A DNA stretch of 64,000 nucleotides from Flaccisagitta enflata (Eukaryota > Chaetognatha > Sagittoidea > Aphragmophora), in NCBI GenBank assembly GCA_965153355.1, contig OZ231127.1:100006001-100070000 (forward strand), given 5' to 3'. Position numbers and translations under genes: made by a program. Positions 26,361 to 38,622 of this stretch are shown here, in pieces (position 1 is the stretch's first letter; the number at the start of each line of letters is the position of its first letter). The notes beneath the pieces are model-generated. The model made no database searches, was not told where the DNA came from, and worked only from the letters and a program-made list of their open reading frames with translations.

Positions 26361-27266
26361 TGTTAGAAATGTATGTCCGTCCGTTTTTTAAGTATGTGTG
26401 CCTTGTCTCTTTTGCGTGCTTTTGGCTTTTCCTCTTTCTCGATTATTCAATGCCCGCGTCTTTTGTTTCTCGCCATTTTTTATATTGAACGCTAGATGGG
26501 TAACCATATGGTTGCGCCTTGTATTTTGTGCCATTTGTTTTTATTACGTAGGCGAATATACGTAACTCGTCTTTCGTATCATCCAATTTTTGGATTGATT
26601 GATTTTATTTATGTACGGCATTGCTTCTTAAAGTGATTGATTGATTTTCGTGATGGTTTGAATGCGCCCTTGGAATTCACTAATTTCAATAATCTCTCAT
26701 CTTTTTATTGCAGATAAACTTATGAACGGACAATTAACGTTAATTTAACTTCGACAGACTGTGGCTGAAACCAACGAAAGTGGGCCTAAAAGTAAGTTTA
26801 TAGACGCGTCTTTGCTTTTATTAACATTGTTTTTATCTTGTTTTCCGGTCTGTTATTTTTGTCTTTGCCCTTTTGCATTTTTATCGCCGGATTTTAGTAT
26901 GGTTTTATCGCTTGCCCGATCAGCTTGCTATAGGGATGATATGGATGAATTTAATGGGATGGGCCGGGGCAGGGCAGGTATTATCAGGTGGCATGGGCTC
27001 TGAAGAAGATGAACATGTTGTCATGTGCTGTTTCTGTCCTTTATTGTGTCCTATCTCGATTTCATGTTATCTTTTGCGTTTGCTGATCACCTTTATCGCC
27101 CTCTTTCCCTTTCATTTTTCCCCCTCTCTTCAGTTGTTGAAATTTTTATGGAATAAACGAGACGATAGCCTTCCTATTTTCCAATCGCAACTTTCTTTCA
27201 CCACAAGTCGTCAGTCAGATAGACGCTCATAGACAGTGCCAGTTGAAACTCGTAGGCGTAATTATA
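26361..27266 (+). repeat. BEL/Pao 5' LTR
   Basis: Begins TGTTAGAAATGTATGTCCGT. Contains an AATAAA at about 27152, a TTATTGCAG acceptor-like site (about 26713) and an AAAAGTAAGT donor-like site (about 26788). Differs from the 3' LTR by many one- to three-base indels and some substitutions. Ends TTATA rather than the usual CA. Confidence 0.92.
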
Positions 27267-27369
27267 TTTCAACAATTTAAAAACGACTCGACTCTTTCCA
27301 TCTTCGACCTCCGAAAACGAAATTGGACAATGGCAGCTGCGCGCGCGGCACCGCTCGACCGCTTCAATC

Positions 27370-30300
27370 ATCTCGTGTATCTCACTTCGGTTTGAATCAG
27401 TGTCCGAGGTCGAATGCGTTTGCGCGGCAATGAGGAAACATCACTGCGGAAATGGAAGGATGCTGCGCCCTTCGACGCCGTTTCTACTTGCGCCGAAGGA
27501 ACGACGGTCGACGACGCCGCCTGTGAATCAGATGGCGCTCGACACGGCCTTCGGGACATGGTCTTCGACTTTATATCGTATGCAAGGCAAATGGCGCTCG
27601 ACTCGATGCCCGGCCCTCTTCGATTACGGCGTCTACTTTGCGTCGGAATCCCGCGAATGGGACTCCATGCGTTTCTTTGATCGTGAGAACTATCCAGAGG
27701 GTTTTCCTTCCACGCCGACATCGTGAACGCAGTGCATAACGACATCGGGAATCGCAGAGCCCGTCAACGAATTCTCATGGAACAGTCTCCCAACTGACAC
27801 TCACGCCGCCCGTGACAATGTTACTGGCGCTCCACTCCAAGGATGCGGCGTCTCTAAAAACCCTGACGGATCCAAGTATCTACCACTTCGGTCCCCGACA
27901 TGGTGCGCAATCTAACTGGCGGCCAATTTTTAAATCTGCCGATCCAAAGAGAGATGCCGTCAATCAATGGGTATCAGATTTGGTCTCGGAAATTGAACCT
28001 GCGCGTGCGTCTCCGATGGAGCAAGCTGACGACATGCTTGCGGATCTGGAGCAGCGCCCGGCAGCTCTCGCAAGAGGCAGCGGGATCATCAACGGATTGA
28101 CTTGCCGCAGGAGAGGGGCGAGCGGCAGCACGCCAGCAGTGCTGAGAGACAGATGGGGTAGGCAGTTGGAGGAAATCGCTAAGGCGTCGGCTGATTGACG
28201 ATATGCAGCAGCAACAGCGGGAGGAGGAGCAGCGGCAGCAACAGGAGCAACAACGGCAGCATCAAGTGCAGATGCAGCAGCAGCAACTCCAACAGCGACG
28301 TCAACTCCACCGACCACGGGAGCGGCGGCAAACGACGGCTCAGCGGCAGCGGCAAGAGCTGTTGCGGCAGCGGCAGTTGCAGCAACTCCAGCAATTTTGT
28401 CAACAAGATCAGCAGCAACATCAAATCCTGCAGCCGGCGCCACAACCTGTGGCTCAGCACAGCGTGCCACGATCAACAGCAACAGCAGCAGCAGCAGCAA
28501 CAACAAGAGCTGCGACAACATCAAGCGGCGATACAGCCGCATGAACAACAACAACAGCGGCAAAGCGATGCGGAGAACATATGCAACAACAACTGCAGCA
28601 GCAACAGCAACCTTCCGCCGCGATCCCAGCGGTGGTAGTGAATCCTCCAGCTTCAAATGACCATCCTGTCGAAAGCATGAACGTCAGTGAGGAGACAGAA
28701 GAAGAGAGACAGCAACGCGCCTTGCAGATCCAACGTCTGCGCCATGATGGCTGGTGAATGTGGTGGTGCATCAGCAGCAGCTCCAAAAGGCGCCGATCGC
28801 GGTGCCATTAGGATTCCAACAGCGAAGCTCATCACAAGAAGACAAAGAGTTATACGACAGAATGTGTAACTTTCGCCAGCAGCAGCAACGAGATGAAGAT
28901 AGAAGAGCAGGAGTATTCAGCAATGCGGCAGAAATGCAAAGCACTGGAATAGCCTGAGCAGCAGGCGGCATTGGTGGAGCTTTAGAGCAGCGGGATGTGA
29001 AGCTTAGACAACTGTGCAAGAGCTGGACAAGCAACAGCCGCAGCATCCGCCAAAAGACCGTCGATCTATCTTCAGAAATTTCAATCCGGGATTGTTCAAT
29101 TCGAACATACAGCAGCGTCATGTGCAGTCAGTGGAAACGTCCGTCAAGCAGCCGATGCAGCAGCGGCAACAGTTGGAGCAGCAGCAGCAGCAGGGACAAC
29201 GTCAGCGTCAACTGCAGCAGCAGCAAGCGAACAGCAGCGTCTGACCAGCAACAGCAGCTAGCATCAACAGTGGCAGCAGCATGGCTTCCTTTTAACTTAA
29301 CCAACATGGGATCATCATCAAGCCACAGCAGCAACGATTCTCCCTACCGCACCGGAAGTGATCTTGAAGCCAGATTGGTTTCTGCTAGAAGGGAAGACTA
29401 GTCTTCCCCATCAAGAGGAAAGGTCTTCAACTTTGCCGGAAGCGGAGGTGATGCAACGGGCGATGCGCAGGAGGCAGAAGCAGGAGGCCGCTGACGCGAG
29501 ATTGCTTTACGCAGCAACTGCAAGATAAAGAGAGAAGAAAAGTCGCTCCCAAGAAGACAATGAATGGATTGCAGCCGAAGACGACGAAAGTGGCGCAAGC
29601 GCCTCTAACGACGCCTCAAGCGGGAGTCATCCAGCAGAATCGACGTTTTAAGCAGGAAGTGGATAGCTTGAAGATGCAGATTCAGCAGAGAGACTTTGAC
29701 CTTGCCGCGAAGGCAGAAGAGAAACAGCGAAAGAGGAACAGCAACTGGCGACGATCGTCACTTGAATTTTGATGCTCTGATTGCACATCAAGATGATAAA
29801 TCAACAACAAATGAATCAGCAAGAAGTTGGGTGGAGTGTAAAAACCACCAAGAGATCTCCAGTGAAGTCGGGAGTCAATAAACGCTACCCAACAACCCCC
29901 AGCGTATCATCAAGTGGAGCATCATCAAGTAGCCCGTCAACCGGAAGTCCACGTTCAGATGCCCAACAATCCGGCTCTGGACAGGTTTTGGAAAGAGCGA
30001 CGTACAATGATCTCATGCGAGCAAGGGAGGTACCTCAAAGCGTTGGAGAGAGCAAGACCTTAGAAGCCTCTGCAGGAGCTTTCATCCACCGTCTTGATGT
30101 GGAAGAGGAAGTTCAAAGATGCTGAGAAGCATGAAGGGAAGACGCAATTGGACATCTTATTGGAATTGCCTTAGTGGTTTGCTGGTCCGGCCAAAGAGAT
30201 CGTTGAAACTGCGGCGATTGATGCAACTGAAGCGACAGCAAGAAGGAGAATTGGCGACGCCTTCGCAAAAATAGACGTCGTCTTTATGGCAAGGAAGCGC

Positions 30301-31130
30301 TGCTGTTGCGGCGCTGTTCCAGGAAATACGTCGCGGAGGCGAAGATCCAGTCGGCCGACCATGCAAGGCATTTCAATTTGTCTGCAAGGTTGCAAAAGGC
30401 AAAGAAGATTGCGAGGACCTGTGGAGAAGTACAGCAATGCTATAATGACGAGCTGCTGCAGGAGATCCTCAACAAGAGGTTCCCTCATCTTGCAGATAAA
30501 TTCTGGGAAAAGCAACATGAAGCAGCCCAAAATGGACAATTATTTTCATTAACAACTTGGTCAATATGATGAGACATGAGCGGTGATTTCAGCGCAACAA
30601 GGCGCAAGCTGCAAAACAGCATCAGTGGCAGCAGTCGCAACTAAAGAGAAAGAAGCGCCATCATCATATGAAGACACTTTGACCAATGGCAAGCAAAAGA
30701 CGCAGTCGACGGAACGCTGCAACGTCTGCAGTGGAATGCATCAAACAGAAGACTGTCATCAGCTATTAGAGTTGGAAGTGGATGTGAGAGTTCAAAAGAT
30801 CATGTCTCGTCGTCTCTGTTTCCACTACCTCGCATGCAAGACACAACGCCAAAGGATGCGCGAACAGACCGACTTTTGCCAAACCTGCAGAAGCGGCCGC
30901 ATAACGATTCTCCACAGGCGCACCTACAAGAAAGAAGAAAAGGAAGAGAAGAAAGGAGAAAATAAGCAGGGAAATAAAGTACCGCTGGCTCCATTCAAAA
31001 AGTCAGAGGATGCGGCTGCAGCAGCACCTGGCAGCTCCGTCGACAGCGGAGCAGCCGATCAACGAAATCATCTCCTAACGCCACGGCATGACTGGCGGCG
31101 ACAACGCGTCGCGGTCCCGTCTCTTCATTG
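27370..31130 (+). pseudogene. gag: BEL/Pao gag remnant
   Basis: Gag-like coding sequence spread over several frames. The N-terminal part (27812-28198) is unrecognised. It is followed by an extremely Gln-rich stretch (28203-28544 and 28997-29250, CAG/CAA repeats), then a helical region (29560-30570). The final piece (30583-31131) has a zinc knuckle: CNVCSGMHQTEDC, then a spaced CFHYLACK, the Cys/His pattern of BEL gag. Frame changes at about 28200, 29775, 30130 and 30580 break it. Structural role in the particle is family knowledge. The Gln expansion is unusual. Confidence 0.75.
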
Positions 31131-31155
31131 ACGGCGGTGTCGTCCGATCGTTCCA

Positions 31156-31576
31156 GTGACTATCATAAACAATTCTTCGGGTGCGCAGAGGACGATATAT
31201 GCTATGATCGACTCAGGCGCTGATCGCGACGTGATCAGTACCAATGTCATTTGCAATCTTCTGATTCCAACAAAAACAGTGCAAATGACGGTGATTACTG
31301 TGGGAAGTCATGTTGTTGAAGATCGTTTCATCCACATCATTCACCATGCAATCGGTCGGCAAGGAATGCGTCGTCGACGTCAACGACGCGTTGGTGGGTG
31401 ATTTGTTAGCGAGTGAACGCGACATTCCTCCTTTTCTCCATGACCTATCTGACCAACCTCACATCAAAGGCGTAAAATTTCCAGAAGCTGAAGGCGGTGT
31501 GATGATGATCTTCGGAGCGGCGCATGCGGATGCCGCCGTCGCTCAAGAAATCCGTCGAGGGCCTTCAGGATCTTGA
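31156..31576 (+). pseudogene. pol: BEL/Pao aspartic protease remnant
   Basis: MIDSGADRDVIS (about 31201) contains the Asp-Ser-Gly-Ala active-site motif of retroviral-type proteases. The following strand continues in a second frame from about 31310, so a frameshift lies inside the domain. It would process Gag-Pol. It follows the gag zinc knuckle directly, as in BEL elements. Confidence 0.75.
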
Positions 31577-32040
31577 CTTGCTTCAGATGTCTATTCGGTT
31601 GGACTGTATGTGGAAGCAGGGAAGAGAGGGACGAAGAGATATTGCATCGATCAACGCTATCGCAACGGATGATCGCATCCTCAACGACAGCATCGATCGC
31701 ATCCTCGACAATCGCGTCCTCAACAGCAACATTGACCGCATCTTCTACCATGACTTTGCATCGTCAATCGTCTCGCAAGAGGAGATGGGTGATTCCCTGG
31801 AAAACATCAGAGCGTGCAAAATGTTGAGGAAAAGACTTATTTTTGCCCAAGTGTGGGAAAATATTTCGCTCCCGTCAGGAAGTTTCATCACGGCAAAATC
31901 ATGGAAATTCTGAAAAGAGTGAAATCACGACCGACTGCGATGAAGCGGCTCGGTAACCAACGTTTTCGCTTCAAGCGTGATCCAGCCTTCAAGAAAGAGT
32001 CTTAGGTAAATCGAGAAGTTTTACGAGACGGGAGTGGCGG

Positions 32041-33010
32041 TTGAGATTGACAGCGTCGACGACGACGACGGCATTGAGAAGCAGCGCTGGTACTTGCCGC
32101 TTCATATTGTTGTGCCTTGGCAAAACGCGCGCGTATGTCACGATGCGTGCGCGTGGCAGGATCTCACTCAATGATTTGCTCGTCGGAGGTCCAAACTTGA
32201 TGAACAGTTTGATGGACATCCTCATGCGTTTACGTCAGTGGAAGATCGCCTTTATGTGTGATATAAAGGCGTTCTTCCACCAGATCGGCGTCCATCCTGA
32301 CGACGCTGATCTGTTCAGATTCTTTTGGTTCAAAGACCGTACTCTACGAGAAGCCATTTTGAATCTGTTCTTATCACATGTCTTCGGCCTTTAATCCAGC
32401 TCATTCGTCACGTCTTTCACCGTCAGAAAGCATGCTGAAGTAATCCGGCCCAAATATCCCTACAACGTCTACGATCTTATTCAGCAGCTTCTCGTCGACA
32501 GCGGAAGTGGGGGTGAGGATTCGATCGACGAAGCACTGCAGTTGAAGGTGGATGCAGTGGCAGCGTAGCTGAAGTGGGATGGATCTTGTGAAGTGGAAAA
32601 GTAATGCGCGGCAGTTGATGGATGGAGATCCGAGCGTGCCAATTCCCATCTCAGATAAGCAAGATGATGCGCCGGCGAAGGTGTTGGGCGTCTCATGGCT
32701 TCCGGCGGAAGACGTCTTCATCTTCATCTGCGACGAGGAATTCAAAACTCCTAGAGCAAAAACACCTCGTCAATTGGTCTCCATGCAAGCTAAACTTTAT
32801 GATCCATTGGGATTTTGGAGCCCAAGCGCATACATAGGCAGACGACATCTTCAACTCTGTCGTCCACAGGAAGTGGGATGGGATTCTCCCTTGGAAGAGA
32901 GCGTCGAGAAATCTTTCTCCGCTACACTTCGTCTTGGCCTCTTCTACAGCAATGCCAGATTGAACGCTGGTGGAATGGCGGCGTCGACAATAGTGACATT
33001 GCTTAAATAA
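32041..33010 (+). pseudogene. pol: BEL/Pao reverse transcriptase remnant
   Basis: LLVGGPNLMNSLMDILMRLR and CDIKAFFHQIGVHPDD (32160-32310) match the palm region with the first catalytic Asp. The frame stops at 32394. In the next frame the site expected to read YVDD reads LVDS (about 32491-32502), so one catalytic Asp is missing. A stop at 32566 follows, then the connection region with AKLYDPLGFWSPSAY (about 32786). Multiple breaks plus the catalytic change mean no active enzyme. Confidence 0.85.
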
Positions 33011-33192
33011 CAATTGAAATCTTACTAACGTCACGGCTCAAAGCGGATATGGAAGCAGTTGCATATAAGCCAATCTGTCGAGATGGAATATTCTTTTGTT
33101 TCATTCATCGCCTCAAATCCCCGTCATTCACTTAATGTAGTAGCTACCAATAAAGCAGCGTTCCTTGTTGTCAGTGCTATCTTGAAAAAGCA

Positions 33193-33579
33193 GTGCAGCT
33201 CAAAGCCGTCGGAAGGACCATCGAATTAGACAATCTTGTCGTCAGATTTTGGTCTGATTCTGAATCTGCACTGAAGATGATTTACAATCCGGCGAAACCA
33301 AGGCCTGTATTTTTCGCCAATCGTCTCTCCAAGATCCATAGCGGGTCTGATCCTCAACAGTGGCGCTGGGTTGATTCGTTAAATAACCCGGCGGACCACT
33401 GTAGAAGAGGCATCCAGGCCCATGAAGCCGAAAAATGGCGTCAATTCCATCACGGTCCTGCATATTTGCGTCTTCCCGAAGATCAATGGCCAAAGACGAA
33501 CATCGCGACGTGCCCTATTTCTGCGCAAGTCGCCGCATTGTATGTGGCTGAAAGTGAAAAGAAACAAGTGACTGTGTGA
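33193..33579 (+). pseudogene. pol: BEL/Pao RNase H-like region remnant
   Basis: VRFWSDSESALKMIYN (about 33240) and a downstream FANRLSKIHSG and NNPADHC (about 33310-33400) are the BEL pattern of the RNase H domain C-terminal to RT. It starts abruptly after a frame break in the 33010-33190 gap. Confidence 0.8.
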
Positions 33580-33607
33580 TACTTCATGCAGCAGCTAAGG
33601 AAAATGG

Positions 33608-34511
33608 ATGCATAAGTTGCGGATGTGGCATGGTTCTTATCGCAGTCAAAGGTGGAGGACGTATCCAAAGGCGAAGACACGAGCAGCAAAGGATCTCCTT
33701 CCTAAACCGATGACGCAAGACGTTTTGGAGGAGGCGCGCAAACAGCTCGTCAAGTCAATGCAGCAGCATCATTATTCAGACGTCTTTGAACAATTGGAGT
33801 TGGGAAAAGTCTTTAAACCAGAAAGCCGTCATGACTTCATCATAAAAAATAAAGAGATGCGGGAAATTGAATCCTTTAAGTAAGCGGCAGGCAGTGTCGT
33901 GTGTCGGTAGTCGATTGAAAACGCCGACACTTCGCACATGGCGCTAAATTTCCCTTCATCCTGCCGCCAAAAGACGAGAATGTGAAATCATTGATTCGCC
34001 ATTATCATCACAATGATTTTCATGCGGGTACAAAGCATACATTATGCCAATTACGCCAATTTGTGTGGATTACAAAAGGTCTTCAGGCTGTCAAGAGCGT
34101 CGACACCTTGTGCTTCAGATGCCAGAAGAACTTCAAAAAGAACGCAAATCAGCAAATGGCCAATCTTCCATCAAATAACGCAATCCTGCGCCTGTCTTTG
34201 CAGAGACTGGATTGGATGTCATGGGACATTTCCTAGTTAAGATGAGCAGGCGTGCTGATCACAAGATGTGGATCGCGGTGTTCACCTGTTTAGTGTCACT
34301 TGCCGTCCATATGGGGTTGCTCTTCAACATGTCAGGCGATGCGATGGTAAATGCAATCATCCGCTTTTGCAACAAGGCGCCCAGGAATCCGCTGTTTCAC
34401 TTCAGATTGCGGGGGACGAATCTAATTGGCGCCAATAATATCCTCAAGAAGGAAATGGAAGCTTGGAACCGCTCGTCAACTCCCGAATTGCAGCAGCGCG
34501 ACCTTGATTGA
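33608..34511 (+). pseudogene. pol: BEL/Pao integrase remnant
   Basis: The zinc-binding HHCC region is clear: HYHHNDFHAGTKH, then VDTLCFRCQK (33997-34125). The catalytic core follows with LDWMSWD (about 34205) and MWIAVFTCLVS (about 34265) in the next frame. Where the second catalytic Asp is expected (S-D-N-G-T in relatives) the sequence reads LRGTNLIGAN (about 34405), so that Asp is lost. The frame break near 34236 splits the core. Confidence 0.85.
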
Positions 34512-34800
34512 GATTTCATCACGCGAGAACACCCCTATGGTAGGGTGTAAGGCTCCGTCGCTCTCTTTAAGCGCATCTTGCTTCCATCTCAACTGGCGGC
34601 CATCCTCCACGTGGCCTTCCAACACTGCACGTTGCTTCGAGATTGAAATTCTCAGTCGCCGTCCTCTGACAGCGCTCAGCGATGATCCAAATGACTCTGA
34701 GGCCCTCACAATCATATCACTCAATCCATCGACATCGGTCACGCCCCGCTAGATCTGGTGCAACAAGGCGTCAATTCAGACGCCCGACTCTCTGAATTCA

Positions 34801-35076
34801 ATGGAGGGCGTCGCAATCGCGTGTGGATGCGCATTTTGCGATAGTGGAGGTCGAATATGGCCGCTTCTTCACGCGCGAAGCAAATGGTCGAGATCCGAGA
34901 AAGACTTTGCGGTGGATGACATGGTCATCGTCATGGGCGAGACACTGCCTCGTCTGGATTGGAGTTTAGGACGTGTCATGGGCGTCGAGGGTTCATCAGC
35001 CCATGTCCGGAGGGCTCACATCCGGCGCCAGGATGGAAAGATCGTGACGAAAGACATCATGAAGCTAGTGCATTAG
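34801..35076 (+). pseudogene. pol: BEL/Pao integrase C-terminal domain
   Basis: DDMVIVMGETLPRLDWSLGR followed by VRRAHIRRQDGK and a final MKLVH matches the short beta-rich domain that ends BEL pol. It stops at 35074-35076 with TAG. This marks the normal 3' end of pol. Confidence 0.8.
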
Positions 35077-38000
35077 GTGGACTCATAAAAAACGCTAAGT
35101 TTTGAGAGAGAGAGAAAAAGGCGCATGGGCCTGTCCATTAGCAACTTTAGATATGAGTGATTGAAACTCTGACTTGTTATATTTACAAAGAGTTGTTATT
35201 ATTCATATTTGGTTCTGATTATCCATGCTTTCATCTTCCCTCTTGTCAATTATGTTTATCCATTCCACTTACACATCAAACACTGATTCATTAGCTCTGT
35301 CTATATGTACATATTATTGTGCCAAAATCCGTTCTTACCATTATCAGTTCTCAATACGAACATTTCAAAGCTTCCGCTGACGACGTCATTCCATCTCTGA
35401 AGTCAGTTCGCATCTTGAAGTCGCTCGCCGTCGAGGTCAAGATGTCCCGTCAGCAGCGTCTCGAGGCAGAGGTCGACGTGTCGGCGTCGTACGGATCCAT
35501 GGATCTTCATCGGCTCTTCAGCGACGGCTCGACTCGAGAAGGATCTGCATCCACGACGTCGTTCAGGGCGGAGGAGGAGGCTGTCGCGTTGGCAGCCTTC
35601 AATGGCGACCTTCGTTCCGTCGTAGACGCAAAAATAGCGAATAAAAAGCGTCAACAAGATGATGCGTTGGTAAATGGAAATCCAACAACCATCCAAAACG
35701 CCGTTGATCACATGTCGCTTCCTCCATTGGTGGTCATCAGAGATGGAGGTTCGGCGGATCTCGGTCAAGTGTCCCGGCCGCCGACGGACTTATCCACCAC
35801 TTCCGCGGCGGCGTCATCATCATCGGATTTGCCCCCATCGCCTCGCCGATTCTGCCTTGATTTTGGTCGCCCAGCGTCTCGTTATCAAGCGTCTGCAGCT
35901 GCAAGTCAATGCAGCGGGGGCGAAGAGAGAGACTGGTCAATGATGGAGCAAGAGTGGAGGAGGAGGGGATGGAGACAGAGGAGGAGGTGTTAGTGAATGG
36001 GGGGCGGTGGGAGAAAGAACATTGACACGGGAAGTGGACACTGCGACGCCGGAAGAGAAGCATCAACGGATGCAGGCACGTTGGTGGTATCGTATCATCA
36101 GTCCGGACGTCGGAGTGTCTCTCCTCTTCAAAGAGTTTGAAAAACTTTCAGTGTGCTGCAACAAACAAACTCTCATGCGCTCATCGGCTAATCAAACAGA
36201 GCTTGGCTCGGAGACTCTGGGGCAAAATCCAAAGCAATACGAGAAGAAGGAGGGAGCATGATAAGGAGGTTCGTCGCATGGTCCAGGCGGCGAAGAGGAA
36301 GAATGCTGCTCCGAAGCCTCCTGATGCAACTGCAAATTCATCTGCAGCAACTTCCGTCAGCGCTTCCGCAACTCCACCAGCGGTATTTGTGCTCGACGCA
36401 GCCGCAATACATCAGCTGACAATTCACTCTACAGCATCAGGAAATCGTCAATCGCGCTCTGGATTGGTTCATCCCCCAAATCAGCAGCAACAGGGTCCTC
36501 GTGATGTCACTCCCTCACAACAGTCGAAGAGATCACGTCGGGGAAAGACTCCACAAACGCGCAACGTCGAGTCAACAAAAGGGCCAGATTCCAAAAGCCA
36601 AGGCCCCCTTCAGCGCCCTTTAGGCGCCTCGCTGTGCGCCCAAGGCCAAGGAGAAGCTTCAAGTGGTTCGTCCCGGCGGCAACGTTGGCAGCAACCCAAG
36701 CTGAATCTCAGGCGCCTGGGGCAGCGGCAGCAAGGGGAAGAAGACCAAGAGAGCTGAGAAGAAGCATAAAGCAGCAACCAAGGGAGGTTCTACTTGCGGT
36801 GCTTCGGCGTCCGCTGTTAAACCTCAAGTCTCTGTCAGCAGACGGGAGCGTCTTCCTTTCACTCGCAGCCATCAAAAGCAGCGATAGGAAGCGAGCTAGT
36901 TGGCAGTGCTTCAGCATCTGTTAAAGCTGGTGTAGCGCCTCGTCAGCCAAGCGAGTGTGCCCAAGGTCTGCAGCAAGTGCAGAAACCGCCTCCCCCGTCG
37001 GATCCAGCCTTTGATCCTGCGCTGGACACCACATCGCCGGTCATTTGCTACGACCTTCTCTTCACTGACCTCAAACGCTCCAGTGGGTGTGGTGAAGAGG
37101 AATTTAGCATCAAGGCTTCCGAAGAAAGACTTCTTCGCGTCGCTCAATCATGTCCACTGAGTTGAAGCGGCTCGTCAAGTCTTAGAGCGGGAAAGTTAAA
37201 TAGCAACATCCAAAAGGAGAGAGACGATGCTCGTCAAGCAGCAATGGCTGAGGACAATGAGGTGGTCAAAGGCAATAAACGAGAGTCGTGGAACTGGAGA
37301 AGCAGCTTGAAAAGGAGAAGCAGGCCTGTGCGATGAGGGCTAAGAAGAAAGAGGAAGCTGTGGGGCACGCAGAGCGGCTATGGCCGACTTTAAAACTGTC
37401 GTCCGTGTGGTCTGGTGACTGGCGCGGGTGCGTGCAGCATCTCCACCTCCAGCGTCTTCTCCTGCAGAAAAAGTCGGTCAGCAGATCCTGTCGCAAAAGA
37501 CGCTCCCAAGCCTGGAGAATAAGAAAAATCGAACCAGGCCTTGGAAAAATCAGACAGCCAGCTAAACACTGATTGGTGCCACGGGTTGCTGTTCAATTTA
37601 ACTACCAATTTGCAACATGGCGTGGAGAGCGCCGCCATTCGCTGAGGATCGTATTCCACCATCACATCCTCATCCCGTCGATGGACAGGCCGGCCAAGTC
37701 GGGGGCGCTACCCGGGGCGTGGGAATGACGTCCGCCCCGGGGCCTGGCGAAAAACGCCCGCGTAAGTGTCATGGTTTGGGAAGGGTTGAGGTTGAGTTTT
37801 TGTGGTAAATTTGAATCTGTGTACGATAAGAACTTTACTAATCAATCTGCCCCATTCTTTCTCTTTCCTTTTCTTCCCTTCGGGGAGGATACATTCTCAG
37901 ACGGCTGCACCACCTGCGCTTTGATCGGTCACCGTTGACGACATCATTCCTCGCCTTTCGCCCACGGATTGACGAGGTGTTGGAGGCTTCCGGAATGACC

Positions 38001-38622
38001 CGCTCGTCTCTGTAATGGAGAAGGCGCAGGTGATGTGGTCGTTCCATCAATGCTTACTAATTTTTGTTTACCTTACAGATTCGTTTTTATATATAGTTAG
38101 TAACTTATTTATTTTGTCTTGTTTTTGTTTGGTTCCTTGGAACATGTAAATTTTGTAGTGTTTGTTTTAGACATGGTCTTTTTAGTCATTATTACGAATA
38201 CTTTAGTATGACATGTTTTATTAGAAGTATGCCCCTACTCATTATTTTCCACTCTCAGAGTCAAATCCAGGCTTAGAGTGTCAAGGAAAAACCCGTTCCC
38301 CTTTCCCCCTCTTCCCTTAGCTTTACAGAGCGGGTGCCTCAACCTCTCGTCGCACACGCCTGCGTCTCCATCCCGAGCGTCATCGTGATCGTTGAAAAAT
38401 TGCTGGTGGTGGATCCTTTCCGGACAGGAATCATCATTCGTGCAGTCGTCGATCTGTTGATAGTTAGGATGGGGATGTAAGGCGGTGGAGCGGGGGAGGC
38501 GGGGGCTGTCTATGTAAATTTTTTTTTAAGGAAGGTAGTATCGGTTTTTTAGTAGGGTTTCCCCGACTGGAAACTAGGTGTCGGATTTTTGAAATTCGTG
38601 AAATTCCAAAAATGGGGCAGAA
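35077..38622 (+). other. Extra region between pol and the 3' LTR of the BEL element
   Basis: About 3.5 kb. The first part (35319-37800) has coding-like CG-rich composition and a chain of plus-strand open frames: 35319-35993 (224 codons, Ser/Ala-rich), 36137-36757 (206 codons, Gln/Ser/Arg-rich), 36957-37165, 37288-37572 (Lys/Glu-rich, coiled-coil-like). I recognise no domain, no signal peptide and no membrane segment, so an envelope gene is not supported. The last 500 bases are non-coding, ending with the purine-rich AAAAATGGGGCAGAA before the LTR. It could be a decayed third gene or captured sequence. Confidence 0.6.

Noticed and set aside
27964-28656. 230-codon Ala/Leu-rich minus-strand frame
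   Set aside because: Antisense shadow of the CAG-rich gag sequence.
28203-29250. Host polyglutamine transcription factor
   Set aside because: The Gln-rich frames lie between a BEL LTR and the gag zinc knuckle in one orientation, so they are part of gag.
35319-37808. Envelope gene of the BEL element
   Set aside because: No signal peptide, membrane segment or glycoprotein-like cysteine pattern in any plus-strand frame.
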